Below, in pieces: positions 24,101-36,578 of a stretch of DNA of 64,000 nt (its first letter is position 1; each line of letters starts with the position of its first letter). Source of the stretch: Adineta vaga (Eukaryota; Rotifera); contig CP075496.1 of assembly GCA_021613535.1 (NCBI GenBank), positions 4,092,001-4,156,000 of the forward strand, written 5' to 3'. The position numbers and the translations under genes were made by a program. The notes under the pieces are model-generated. The model did no database searches. It was given only the letters and a program-made list of their open reading frames with translations, and was not told the DNA's origin.

Positions 24101-25725
24101 ACAATCAATATCTTCCACACCGAAAACTGCAATTCATGATTCAACAACAACTCCTTCTCATCATTCGGTACCAACAGTCGAAGAAGAACCAATTGTTCTA
24201 TCACGTTATTCAGGTGGATTTATTCCCGATCCAACTGCACCAAAGAAAATTGAATCACTCGATTGGCCAGCACCTATTGCCCTTCAAGCTGTACCAGAAT
24301 TGATGAAATCCCATCGTAGTCGAAGTGAATCTCGTACAGAATCCCGTCCTACTCGTTCTCACCATCATAGTCAAAGTACCCATGCTACAACATATACATT
24401 ATCTCCTTCCTCTCCGCCTCCACAACTCTCAGTAGCTTCCAATGATCATGATCAACAACCGACTATTGATGATATTACTATAACCAGTGGAAATTTCGAT
24501 GATGGGGACGAAGATTCTATAGCTGATGGTGAAATTCGTCATGATATGCAATTAGAAAAAGATATCGATATGATGACAAAATTAAAAGATACGTCAGGTA
24601 TGGCACATGCTTTACTCGAAGATTTACGTGTTCAGGAAAAGTTTATCTCGAGACAATTACCACTTGATCCATGGAAAGCTTCTCGTTCACCATCGGCAGC
24701 AGTTGAACCACCGCGACGTTGTCGTTTTGAATCACCAAAATTTGCGTCACCATCAAGACGTGTACATACCCATTCATCATCGACGACTAATCCAGATGAA
24801 AGTCTTGCCGGTTTATCAACATCAATATCAACGACACCAGCCGGTGGTAAACGTGTCACATTACCCAGATATCAACAACAAGGTACGAAATGTAAATCTT
24901 ATCAAAAGACGTGTTTTAGACTTTAATCCAAAGAAAATTTAGGTTTTATTGCATATGATTTTATCAGACAGACACCAGGTTTGATCAGAGAATTTCCGTT
25001 TTAACATTTTTCACGCATTTTGACACGCATCTCCTTTCCGTTTGATAAAAACAGCTTTTGTCTCTTTCTTCTTCATTATTGAAACGAGACATGAAATATG
25101 TTTTAGTTCTTCGACCGGGTTATGGTTTAACACCATCGCCTAAAGCACAAACCTTACCAACATGTCGAGATATGCAAAGAAGTTGTGATCTTGATTCTAC
25201 TGATCTTGGAACAACTCATTCATATTGTAAATATAAGAGATTTCTTTTAATTATATCTACTAATGAGAATTTTTCATTTAGATTCAAATGATATAGATCA
25301 AAATAAATCAATCAAGGTAATGATAACATTAAATATCAAATGAATTCATATTTGAAATATATGTATTTTCTAGACAGTTGATGTCGGTGGTGGTCGTGAT
25401 CAAACATATTTAGATTCACAACATGCACATTCAACCCGTTCTGCGCCAACATTAATTAGTAATCCGAAATTATATACCTATGAAGAATTAAAGATAATGT
25501 CTAAAAAACGTTTACCGTCCGATGTCGATCGAGATCGTCTCGAGGTAGGTGATCATGAAAATGAAATTATGTTTTCTCTATATATTCTTTTATTTGTTTT
25601 CTTTTCCATAGCGTCATCTGTCTGATAATGAATTTCATACGTTATTCCAAATGACACGATCGGATTTTTACCGTCTACCCGAATGGCGTCGTATTGATCT
25701 GAAAAAGCGCTTCAAACTTTTTTGA
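21178..25725 (+). CDS. Dematin/ABLIM-type villin-headpiece protein without LIM domains
   Basis: Exons 21178-21200, 21270-21666, 21752-21805, 21967-22138, 23894-23968, 24040-24882, 25107-25226, 25282-25316, 25374-25544 and 25612-25725 give 667 residues with consistent phases. The C-terminus is a villin headpiece: YEELKIMSKKRLPSDVDRDRLE, then RHLSDNEFHTLF and WRRIDLKKRFKLF, closest to ABLIM and dematin headpieces that bind F-actin. The centre (SGGFIPDPTAPKK, SLDWPAP) and a Ser/Thr/Pro-rich linker are disordered. The N-terminus is Gln/His-rich. No LIM domain is seen in the window. The intron from 22139 to 23893 is far longer than its neighbours and contains an alternative first exon. A cytoskeletal role is inferred from the headpiece. 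Confidence 0.85.
23100..23160 (+). CDS. Alternative first coding exon of the headpiece gene
   Basis: ATG at 23100 opens 61 bases (MLMVHHPHHYQQTSS and a few more residues) ending at a GTAGGT donor in phase 1, the same phase as exon 4 of the long form. Joined to 23894 it keeps the open frame, giving a short isoform that lacks the Gln-rich N-terminus. Support is phase and splice signal only. Confidence 0.5.
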
Positions 25726-28700
25726 AATACAATTTTTTTTACATATTAGATTGTTTATCCCGAGAATGCTTTCTGCTTTATTGTAGATGCTTGTGTGCGT
25801 GTGTATTATTTCTTTTCTCATTCTATTTTATTTTATGTGTGTGTGTCTGCGCGTCTAAAACTATCATCAACAGCTACTAATATAAGAATTGTTCAATCAC
25901 TCCCTCTCGCTCGCTCTCTCTCTCTCATTCTTATACGTTAAAATTTTTCTTTTTGTTTGTTGTGTCAGATTGCGAAAAACCAGAAGAGAACAAAAATCAA
26001 TCATGAAATTTTTATCGATGCCTTATGGATAGAAAGACCATCACAACAACATATACTTTGAACATTACTTAAGTAGTTCTTTTTCTTTCTTTTTTTGGGT
26101 TGTTTTTTCTGCCGTTTTTTTCTTTGTTGTTGTTGTTGTTGTTTTTTGCTAAGCGGAAAAAGAACAAGAAAGAACTCATCTATGAATTTATTCGATATCA
26201 TTTTCTTGATTATCTCATGTCGTTTCTAATTGAAAACAAAAAAAAATTGTCTTTCACCAATAATCATCTCTGTTACTCTCTAGAGATAAACAAAGAATTC
26301 GATCAGTCTGTTGTCTATTACTCTATCGAACCATATAAATGATCTTGTTTCCTTCATCTTTATGAGCAAGCATCGCCTTCCTAATCTATATAAATATATA
26401 TAGAAGCGAAAAACATACTGAAAAATAAGTTTATCGCTTTAGACGGAAGAATATTTGTTCTATCATTTGATACGATTAGAATTTTGCATCTTCATCAAAA
26501 TCGAACAAAAATTTGCCGCTATGCGTCTTATCGACTAGTTTATTTTCTTGTTAGTGTTTGTTCTTGAAAGAAACGATCTATTTGATCTATCAGAAATGCT
26601 CCATTGAGTACGGATGTGTCGGTTCAGAACAAAAAAAAAGAATGTTTTTTTAGTGATAAGATGTTTGATGATGAAGTCAAGTGAACAAGATATGAATGAT
26701 TTTGAGTTATATCATTGTTCTTTGATAAAGACATTAACAATTGAAAGCAAGTGAAAAGATATTTAATCATCGATCATGTAGACATAAACAATGAAGATGT
26801 CATTATTGAACTCAAATGAAAAATGTCCGACGAAACAATGTTAAAATTGATGATCATTTTTTTTTGCATATGAAAGCCGTTATCTACTTTTCATCTTGTA
26901 TAGAAGTTAAATTATATGCATACAATACAATATCTTTTTCGATTATTAATATAAGATAGATTATTCTTTCTCGATCATCAAAATCGATGCCCGTAGGAAG
27001 AATATTACTTGCATATTTATTTCTGTTCTTAATCAGTTTTTTATTCGTTTAGGTAGTATTAATTTCACATAGACGCCTTCTTATTATTACATATATGTAT
27101 ATATCTATCGAGATAGATGTGATGAATGGAGTACTTCAATATTTATCGATGAGGAATGTCATATGATTAAGATATTTCTTATCTTTATGACTAATATATA
27201 GCAAATGGTTGTTTTCAAGCAATAAACTGATAATATTATATATCAAGGAAAAAGAAAAACTGTTTGTCTTATCGATAAAAGTATTTGTGAAGCTATTTCT
27301 TCTCGGAAATTTTCATTGCTCCATGAAGCTAAAGAACGAGACTCGTTAATAAATGTCAATTCAATCTAAGAAGATTATCTCACAGTATAAATGATCATTG
27401 ATAATCGAATTCGACAAGTCTTTCTTGTTTATTGATGATATAAAACAGATATTCATGTTAATTAGTTGATTAAATTAAAAGATCCTCTATTTTCATCGAT
27501 GAAAACCTCTCAAGACAATTTACGAAGATATATCATACTATAGATCTTCATTGTATTCGAAGAAAACTGTCTCGATTATCAGTCGATGTTTCAAATCTAA
27601 TGTCTATATTCAGATTGACTATCTTTAAATTTTCAACATGTTTGCTATCGTTTCATTTTTATTAAAATATCAAATCTTAGATAAAAGAAACAATTGATAG
27701 ACGATTCTATTTTAGAGATATTCATTATGGCACTAATTCTGGGCTTGAAATAAACGTTACATTTCTATTTAGACCTCGTTGAAGTTACACAGAGAGCAAA
27801 ATCATTGCCTATACAATCAGTTTACTCCACTCTAGACTCCATTGTGTTCTACAGATCAATTTTTTTAGTTTTGTTTCTATTCTAACTAAATAAATTTATC
27901 AATAAAAATCCAATGATTAATTATTTAAATAGTCGACAGAAATTCATATGTGTCTGTGTGAAGTTCTGACAATTAAACATTGACGATCATTGTTTATTTC
28001 AACGTATTTCACGGAATGAGTTCATAAGTATATGATATGTTCTTGTTCCATACAGATTTATTTCGGTAACGGCACTCAAAACGATGAAAATTTCTTACAG
28101 AAAAACTACGCTAGGAACATTTATTGAATCGTAATCATTCAAAGTAAGTTCTTTTTTTTTCTACAACAATAATATTTTACATTCATTACTATAGTCATAT
28201 GAATATATAAGCTATGGAACTTCATTTTTTTCTTTTTAACTCGTTATTAACTAAGCGTGATATGACTGACTAATTATTCTTACAAGCTTTTTTTCTCGAC
28301 TATCATATAGATATAAATTGTTTTGCAATCAAACAACTATTTCCTTCTATCTCTAACACATTCATAGTTATTGAAAAACAAAAACAATCATCCTAATGCA
28401 ATTGATTCTATGTGTATGTTACATTTGTTTAATGTCAGAGATCTAGTGCACTCAATTTTCTGTTGATACAACAATACAGATACTGTATTTAATTACCATA
28501 AACTATCTAAAAAAAGCAATTGATCATATCATTATCTCTATTCGAATATGTAATATTTTCATATCATCAAGATAAATTTACACTTCGTATTTTATTTTTG
28601 AATTTAATGATATAAGTCAAGAAAAAAAACCCGAATAAGACGAAGAAGAAGAAGAAGATTATTCACAACTATAAATAAATCTCTATATAGATATATGTAT

Positions 28701-28748
28701 ATATATATACTGAAAGATTTGTCAATTTTTTCTTCTTTCTTTTTTTTT
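25726..28748. other. Convergent 3 kb intergenic stretch, no gene seen
   Basis: This lies between the 3' ends of the headpiece and RAB genes. AT-rich sequence with pyrimidine and GAA-type simple repeats, no ORF with motif support. Unusually long for this window; a non-coding RNA cannot be excluded. Confidence 0.55.
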
Positions 28749-29815
28749 TCAACAACACCAACCATTTGTTCTAGTTCCATTCATCGTATTATTGTAATTA
28801 TCTCGATTATTATTCAATGATGATATTCCTGACATTTTCATCATATCATTTAATGTAAAATGTCCATTTGGAGAATTTTTTCGCGTTAATTCTTTATCGA
28901 GCAATGCTTGTGCCGTTGCCATAAATGCTAATTCAACATTTTGACCTGTTTTAGCTGATGTTTCCAGAAAACTAACTTCATAGTCTCGTGCTAAACGTTC
29001 ACCAGCTTCTCGAGAAACAACACGTTGAGATTTATCAATTTTATTTCCAATTAACATTATAATAACACCATCATTAGCAAATTCTTTGATTTCACCTAAC
29101 CAAGCTGCAATATTTTCAAATGATGAATATGATGTCACATCATAGAGTAAAAGTAATGCATTTGCATCACGATAATATGAATGTGTGACAGAACGAAAAC
29201 GTTCTTGTCCCGCCTGTAGAAGTAGAAGAAGAATAACAATATGTAATAATATGACAATATTAAAATTAACTTACAGTATCAAATATTTGTAATTTGATAT
29301 TTTTATCGCCTAATGTCACTAATTTATTTCGAAAATCAATTCCAACAGTTGCAATAAAACTTCCGGCTAAAAATGTTCCATCCTTAAATCGTACCAATAA
29401 ACATGTTTTACCTTAACACAACAAATTCATTCGAAATAAAAACTGTCTAGATTTTCTTGTACTTACCGACACCACTATCACCTAATAGCATGACTTTAAA
29501 TTGATACTGATTATTATTATTACTACTACTATTATTACTACTCATAACTTCTGTTGATGGTGATGTTGATAAGGAGAGATTGTTTGTACTAGGTGACGGT
29601 GATGTTGACGTATAATGTTGACTTTCCACTTGATATGGTGCTTGTCTGGATAATTCATTCATTGATTTTGCTTGTGTTTCATAATATTGTGCTGTTAGTG
29701 GACCTGTATAAACATATCCTTCGCCATAAGTAGTCGTTGATGAACGTTCATTATTATGGATTGGTGTAAAAGAAGAACATGGTGTTGATTTAGAATATGT
29801 ATTCAAATGATCCAT
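28749..29815 (-). CDS. RAB26: RAB26/RAB37-type small GTPase
   Basis: Exons 29815-29467, 29411-29275 and 29213-28749 give 316 residues. After a 100-residue Ser/Thr/Asn-rich extension comes the G domain: GDSGVGKTCLL (P-loop), [12 protein letters not shown] (switch I, as in RAB26/37), [18 protein letters not shown] (switch II), GNKID and ETSAK. The C-terminus ends in Cys-Cys, the geranylgeranylation signal. RAB26 and RAB37 act in regulated secretion and synaptic-vesicle autophagy. The first intron splits the P-loop Gly codon. The N-terminal extension is longer than the roughly 60 residues of vertebrate RAB26. Choice between 26 and 37 is not certain; many invertebrates have one ancestral gene. 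Confidence 0.92.
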
Positions 29816-32800
29816 CGATGAAGAAGATTTTGTTAATGTACTTTTGTTAATAGTATGTTAATTATCACATTATAGAATATCTAAAGTTAAATACAATCTT
29901 GTCTGTAAACAAATAAGTAGATAAATCATCTTCTTTAAACTAAAGTCGATACGTATCAATAGAAAGACTTTGAAAAGTTTACAAAATGGTTTATAACTAC
30001 GAGTAAAGAAGAAGAAGAAGAAGTAGTAGAATCATTCTTACTAGTAAACATTTTCATAACAATAGAATTACCTTGTCAACTATAAGAATGAAGCTAAGAG
30101 CTGATTATCAGACTTTCTAATTCTTTCTGAAGAAAAGATGCGTATATGCGTGTTCAAGAAGTACTACTCAATGGAAAGACCGGAATAGCAAAATGAAGGG
30201 AAAATGGAGTTTTGAGAGAGATCATGTTCTTCTTCTTCTTCTTCTGTCTCTGTCTCTCTCTCTCTTGCTTTCTTCTCCCCTTCTGCTTTCCACAGAGCCA
30301 TTAGTGCACCTCTATTACTTATGCATTTCGTTCTGTTGTATTTATCTCCTTATTTTTGCTCATCAATAGCGACAACTATTTCACATAGTTCTTATTAAAT
30401 ATTCAGCTACTTCTTACAGTCACAACATCGACAAGATGTCTGTTAAAAAAAGCGAAGAAACTGACAGAAATAAACTAAAAGGAAGAGAAACGACAGTAAA
30501 ATAACGTAAAAAAACAAGTGTGACAGAATCACTACTATTTATACTGTTTATGAACAAGAAAAAAATTGTTTTAAAGAAACCCAAGCGAGAAAGTTCATTT
30601 CAACACCGTTAATTATCAATCATTTTCCCCTTTTCTCTCTCTCTCTCACTGACCCTTTTCGCTAATCAACAGTCACAAACTAGAAAGATTGAAACATGAC
30701 AATTATTATGCTTGATAGATATTCTAAGATGCATTCTAAACTATGCTCTCCTCTCCAGCCACATAGATAAATATTTAACTTTCTTTTTATAAACCTGTCA
30801 CTGACAATTTAACTCGAGATATATTAACTATAATCATCAATGTCAAAAGCAATACGGTGCATTTATAATTGCATCAATACCGAAACTATCAGAGGACATG
30901 TATGTGTTTTGAATATGGAAATCAAAGAAAAAAAAAATATATGATAATCTAGTTTATTTTATTAATATGTTATAAAATCGTGCTCAGTTTTCTAGTCAAT
31001 GTGTTTTCTATCGGATAAAGACTTGGAATCTTTCTGTTTTTTCACAAAAGAAAACTAAATACACAAACATCATGATTACACCATCGTTGTTCGTGTTCTT
31101 CAACTCGGATAATAAATAAAGACTGTGTTGTTATTGAATAGAAACTCGTGCTCGTCAACTAATTGTTATTTTAGATGCTACATCTTTCTCTTCTTCTTTT
31201 TTTCTCGTTTTTTTTTATAGAAAAAAAAGTAAGGGTAGTTACTATAGTCGATGGCATCTTTCCCGTCAAGCATGCGCACTTGAATCTCGTTCATTTCCGT
31301 CACATCAGAAAAAAGAAAACGACTTGTTTCTGTTTTCTCTCTCTCTCTCCTCAAGTAGATCTTCTTATCTTTCGAGGGTCATAAATAGTCCGATATACCT
31401 ATCTTTATTCCTGTCATTATTATCTGCTCATTAGTAATAATAGAACAAAAGAATGTGTAAATAAAAAGAAAAAATCAATAATTTGTCTGATACTCCTAAC
31501 AATATTGATTACTTAGATAATAAAGATAAAAGATTTAATAGAATTATTTGAATAGAATATGATTAGTATTTGTTATTTTTATTTCATTATTTATGATTAA
31601 TAAAAATTGGGCAAAATACATCGAGTTTTTTTTATTAGTATTGATAATGATGATGGTATTTGTTTATTTCTAAAAAGAACTTTTGTTTCATGTGAACATG
31701 AATATGATCTCGTGTGACCGTTATTCTCCGAAGGAGATTAATTTAATAAGAATTGGGATAATGAAAAAGCTGCCTTCTAAGTTAATCTTTTTGTTTTTAA
31801 GTATACCGAGATGAGAACAGAGAGAGAGAGAGAGGAGAGGAAGTTATGTAAACTATTCTTCCTTTTTCTCTTCTAATGAAGTTAAAGAAACAGCGAGTGC
31901 ATTATAGAAGAAAAGATGCAGTTAATAGTATCTAAATGATACAATGAATCTTATGTGTAGACAAATATTAAAGAATTTTCAGATGGACTATATTTGAATG
32001 GGATAATGAAAAAGCTGCCTTCTAAGTTAATCTTTTTGTTTTTAACTATACCGAGATGAGAACAGAGGGAGAGAGAGAGAGGAGAGGAAGTTATGTAAAC
32101 TATTCTTCCTTTTTCTCTTCTAATGAAGTTAAAGGAACAGGGAGTGCATTATAGAAGAAAAGATGCAGTTAATAGTATCTAAATGATTCAATCAATCTTA
32201 TATGTAGACAAATATTAAAGAGTTTTCAGATAAACTATATTTGAATTCAACATGAGAAACTTGTTATAGTACTCATTATGAACTTATTTCAATTATAAAT
32301 AGATAAACCCATGTAGTGTGTGTTTAGTTTTCACTTTGTAGACTTCAGTTGTTGATGAAACAGTATAACAAATCTTTTGTGAATAGATTATGTTATTTGA
32401 CCATTGAGAAAGATAGAATGAAAAGATTCTTGTCACTTTTTTTATTTCCTAATATGAATAAACGACAGCTATTCTGATCTAATTTTTATTAACGAAAAAA
32501 GAATTGTTTGTTGAGCCAACGCCTATGAATGTAAGTGGCAAGAAAAAAGATGATAATCAAACTTAGTAGTAAGACGTCAAAAAAACATTTCAACCCGCTA
32601 GCACACTATCATTAAAGAGTCTTCAAAAGAAAAGATTTCTAATACAAATATATAACGTTTGATGATTATCCTATTCGACGGCACTGTCTTTAATATTCCT
32701 GAAGTATTTTATAAAGTACTGCACTAATAAACGGATATTTACGTGATTGTTGTAGTTCATCCGTCTTCAATTCAATGGTTGATAGTTAAAATTATATATG

Positions 32801-33151
32801 AAAATTCTGAAAAAATAAAGATCTTTGACTGATCTCTTGTTGATACTTTTTGACTTTAAAAATGTTTTCCATCAAAAATCCTAATGTATTAGAATTCCGG
32901 CTCTTAGAAGACGTCCGGTCGTTTTAACATGTTAAATTTAATAAAAAGAAACTGCTGTTTCAAGATTTTTCGTCCTGTGCAGATTGTCTATGCAATATTT
33001 TATATAGGTTAGTAATTTTAATATGAAAGTATTTCTATCAGATCAAATAATTCTTTCCACTAACTAATTAGCGCATTTTATGTAACTATGCTTATTGATT
33101 CATTTCGTAAATTTTTTTTTCTTTTGTTTTTCTCACATTTTTCTTTTCAAA
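29816..33151. other. Divergent 3.3 kb intergenic stretch with a tandem duplication
   Basis: Between RAB26/37 and the tetraspanin-like gene. It includes pyrimidine and GA microsatellites and the duplication at 31755-32246. A short ORF from the ATG near 32930 encodes a cysteine-containing peptide (MLNLIKRNCCFKIF) ending at a GTTAGT donor-like site, but it could not be joined in frame to the downstream gene. Confidence 0.55.
31755..32246. repeat. Two-copy tandem duplication, about 245 bp per unit
   Basis: Copy 1 (31755-31999) and copy 2 (32000-32246) both start GGGATAATGAAAAAGCTGCC and end TATATTTGAAT. They differ by about ten substitutions plus a small change in the central GA run. Neither copy encodes a supported protein. 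Confidence 0.92.
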
Positions 33152-33868
33152 ATGCAAATTTCTCATCGACAAAATCGTTTACTTCTTCGAATACTTCATT
33201 GTTTCGGAATGTTTTTTGGATTGATTGTATTTATTTATGAACTTATCTTTACACAGAAAACATCAATGATTATCTGTTACTTTTGTTATCTATTGGTAAC
33301 TAGTGCAACACTCTATCTTTTATTCTATCGTCAACGACCAAATAGAAAATTTGCCTACATCACATTTTATGCTATGACTTGTGTAACAATGATGTTCTTT
33401 ATAACTTATATTTATGAATCAGTTACTCTTGTTTCTGGAATGAAAACTAATCTTATTGAACATATTGAAGAGAATAAAGCAGCAAATCCAACTTTAATTG
33501 CAGTGATTAAAATGAGCCAGTAAGTGAAATGAAATATGTCATTTTTTGATTTGTTCGATGATTATTGATATAGCTGTTGTACAATCGATGAGAACAGTCA
33601 TACAAAAGAAAATTTTCAAAGTTTTCAAATGAAATATCCTAATACATGTGGCACTATTGCATTTGATCAGGCAGCATCATGTTTACAATTTATTAAAAAT
33701 CAAAGAAATTTAACGATATTTTATAGTTGTATTATGATCATTCTTCGTATATTAATATTAATCTTATTGTGGAAATATATAAAAGAAGAGTATAGTAATT
33801 CTAATAATGAAACAACAAATCATTCTGGGACTAATAATGAACGATCAGCAACCAATTCAATTGCCTGA
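33152..33868 (+). CDS. Tetraspanin-like four-pass membrane protein
   Basis: Exons 33152-33519 and 33574-33868 give 220 residues. Hydrophobic segments lie at about residues 12-34, 40-60 and 68-94. They are followed by a hydrophilic loop with a Cys-Cys pair (HCCTIDENS) and two more cysteines (PNTCGT, AASCLQF), then a fourth hydrophobic segment (SCIMIILRILILILLW) and a polar tail. The layout and size fit tetraspanins, but the canonical Cys-Cys-Gly is Cys-Cys-Thr and the first loop is very short. Upstream coding sequence could be missing. Function is not predictable beyond membrane organisation. Confidence 0.6.
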
Positions 33869-34050
33869 TGAAAAACTCTTTTTTTGTTCATTTTAAAGTC
33901 ATATTGTTTGATTAGGAAACAACAAATGTGTGTAGAACAAATTTGATCCTTTCATTTGTTATATAAGAATACCGTTTATTTTCATACATATTTAACTAAA
34001 GATGAGGAAATAGAATAAAAGAACTAGAAAGAATAATGTTGATAGATAAA

Positions 34051-35377
34051 TTAAATAAATCCAGGAATAAAAGCGTATGGAACACGTTCACAATAAATTT
34101 TCCAATCTTTGCCATATTTATTTTCACATCGTGCCATATCGCGTGTATAACGATGGACAATCATGCCTGTAAAAAATGCAGGATAGAAATAAGGTAATAA
34201 ACCTGGCCACTGATGACATGATAATGCCCAACATGAGACATACAAATATCAGCAGTATATTGTGGTTTACGACAATATTTGAAATAACCATCAACTAATA
34301 GCGGTGATCCACATTCAGTTTTTAAATATTTCGGATTTTTTATTACATTCCACGGAACTTGTGGAAATGCATTTCGTGGAATATACGTTCCTTGTTGTTG
34401 CATACGAAAACGAATTTTTTGTGATAATGATGAATCCCATATATAGTAAGCAAGAAAAAGAACAACAAATAGTACTAATATCAATGTCATCGATACACCT
34501 TCATTTGGGTTTGAATTTTTTAAAGAATTTACAAGTATGTAATATGCTTGAAATGCATAAACAAATGGAACACCAGCTAAATTCCAATAGATTAACATCC
34601 AACCCCATTTCTCATAAAATATATCCCATGTTGTCGGAATACATTCGTCACCTTTCATACAAGCATTAATATACAATAATTGAGCTGTTAAAATAAATAT
34701 CATTGGCCATGACAGAGTTTGAAATACATCGTATTGTTTAACTGCTGCAGAAATAACCAAAAGAAATAATAAAAGCCATGATAAACGAACTTCAGCTAAC
34801 ATTTTCAAATCAACATCTTCTCCAAGAATTCTCACTCGTGGATTCAACCAAACGCCCATGAAAAAATCATAAATAGGTGAATGAGTCATTCGACATGTTT
34901 GTTTGGTTTGTATAGCATAGAAATGAATAATTATCGAAAGAATATCACTACAAATTACACAACACATAGGACAGAACCAAACTGATCAGCTAAGATTGTT
35001 AAACGAACAAGACCAGTGACATGAAGAACTGCAACAAGGATTAATGTAACATACCAACTAGCTAATGCATTGCATTTGTATGTATATTGTCGATTATTTT
35101 CTGTAGGTACTGGTAAACCTTTCACCTCTGGACCAGGTAATATAGCAGCAAAAATAAGTTGTAAGAAACAAAATCCTGTATAGAGAAAGAATGCTGACCA
35201 TGTTGGTAAACAAGTGTCTTTCAAATTTTGAATTAATTCATCAAATGAAGATGGTCGATAGAATCCGCCAGCATTATATTGAAGTGAAAGAGCGAAATAA
35301 AATGGTATAAAATGCGAGAATACCATCAAACCAATCGCTCCTGGTGTACCACCAAATTCTCTTTCTTCCTTACGCAT
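34051..35377 (-). pseudogene. ERG4: ERG4-type C-24(28) sterol reductase, intronless, two frameshifts
   Basis: One uninterrupted exon of 1,327 bases; adding two missing bases gives 442 residues, near fungal Erg4 (about 470). EFGGTPGAIGLM opens the protein; IYDFFMGVWLNPR, DLKMLAEVR, then MKGDECIPTTWDIFYEKWG, MLIYWNLAGVPF, PWNVIKNPKYL, CRKPQYTAD and the end KYGKDWKIYCERVPYAFIP match the ERG4/ERG24 family and specifically its ERG4 branch. Multiple membrane spans are evident. The enzyme reduces the side-chain C-24(28) double bond in the ER in ergosterol and plant sterol synthesis. One-base losses lie near 34958 (after FGSVLCVV) and near 34242 (after YTADI). Lack of introns among intron-rich neighbours suggests transfer from a non-animal donor. 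Confidence 0.9.
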
Positions 35378-36578
35378 CGTTGATAATCGTCTAAAGCTAG
35401 AATTATTCTAAAAACTAAAAATACTAGTCGAAAAAAGATTCGTTATCATAATCTTTAATGTTCATTACGCTTCATATATTCTAAGATAAAAATGTAACTT
35501 TCTTAGCATCTCATAGTTTTTTATGTTCTCTATTTCTATTGCCTTCATCCGTCTTTTCGTGTAATTCAACTGATCAGCAGATACTCACGCCATACGAAAA
35601 TAACTTTTCACCTTTACTTTTTTTTCTTCCTGTGTGCTTGACGTATTTCGATTCGCACCGTCGTAGGTTCTTCATTCTTCTATTTGTGCTCAATATTGGA
35701 TTTTCTCACAAAGGTCAACAATCAAGGACAAGAATTCGATTTACCTACTACTTTTGCATCCATCAAATCCAGTTCAACATTGTGAAAGGCTATATTGTTT
35801 TAAAATTACGATATTCGTATCTGTATCGGGAGTAGTAATTAGATGAGGACTATGAAATCTTACTCATAAATATACGAATATTACCACTGTTAATAACCTA
35901 AGTGAAGTACAATTGCTTCTTCGAATCCAATGAATATAGAACGATAACGAAAGTAAGAGAACATTATTTATATATACATAGTTTAGTTACGTCAGAGAAA
36001 AGATCACGCCATATATTTCTTCGTATAGAAATGACGTCATATATATATATATATATATATATCCAAATAATATCTGAGAATTAGTAAAACTTATAACAAT
36101 TGATAGTAGTCTATTTAGTTTTATAAAACAATTTCTTCTATCATTCAATTCATTTTTATTCTTTTATCATATACAAAATCTTCCTTTGTTTTTATTACAA
36201 ATCTATATAAATCAAAGCACGTTTTCACAGTGCCTATCGAATATAATTATTGTCGAGTAGTCCTAATATCAAATTTTGTTTATCTTCCTTTTATTCTCCT
36301 TATCAAGCAATTGTGTTAAAAAGTTTATTATTATTATCATCAACAATGCTTACAAATAAAAAAATCGATCGGTTTTGTTCTTTCGTATTTCAAGTAGAAA
36401 AAAAAGAAAAACAGTTTAAAATATAATATATAAAACACATACATGTATACATATATATTCGCATTTAATCAATATAGTTATGGAAGTAAAAATAAAAATG
36501 TATCGAAAATAACTATTTCATTTTCAGTATTTTGTCCTAATGAAACATTTGCACGAATGATTCAATGAACAACAAAGA
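35378..36578. other. Intergenic stretch with an AT microsatellite
   Basis: Between the ERG4-like start and the NSMAF stop. Only AT-rich sequence is seen, including an (AT)n run at 36039-36062. No supported gene. Confidence 0.6.
36039..36062. repeat. (AT)n microsatellite
   Basis: Twelve consecutive AT units are visible. Confidence 0.9.

Noticed and set aside
32930-33008. Cys-containing ORF as first exon of the tetraspanin-like gene
   Set aside because: Its GTTAGT donor and the next acceptor do not keep an open frame; kept only as a remark.
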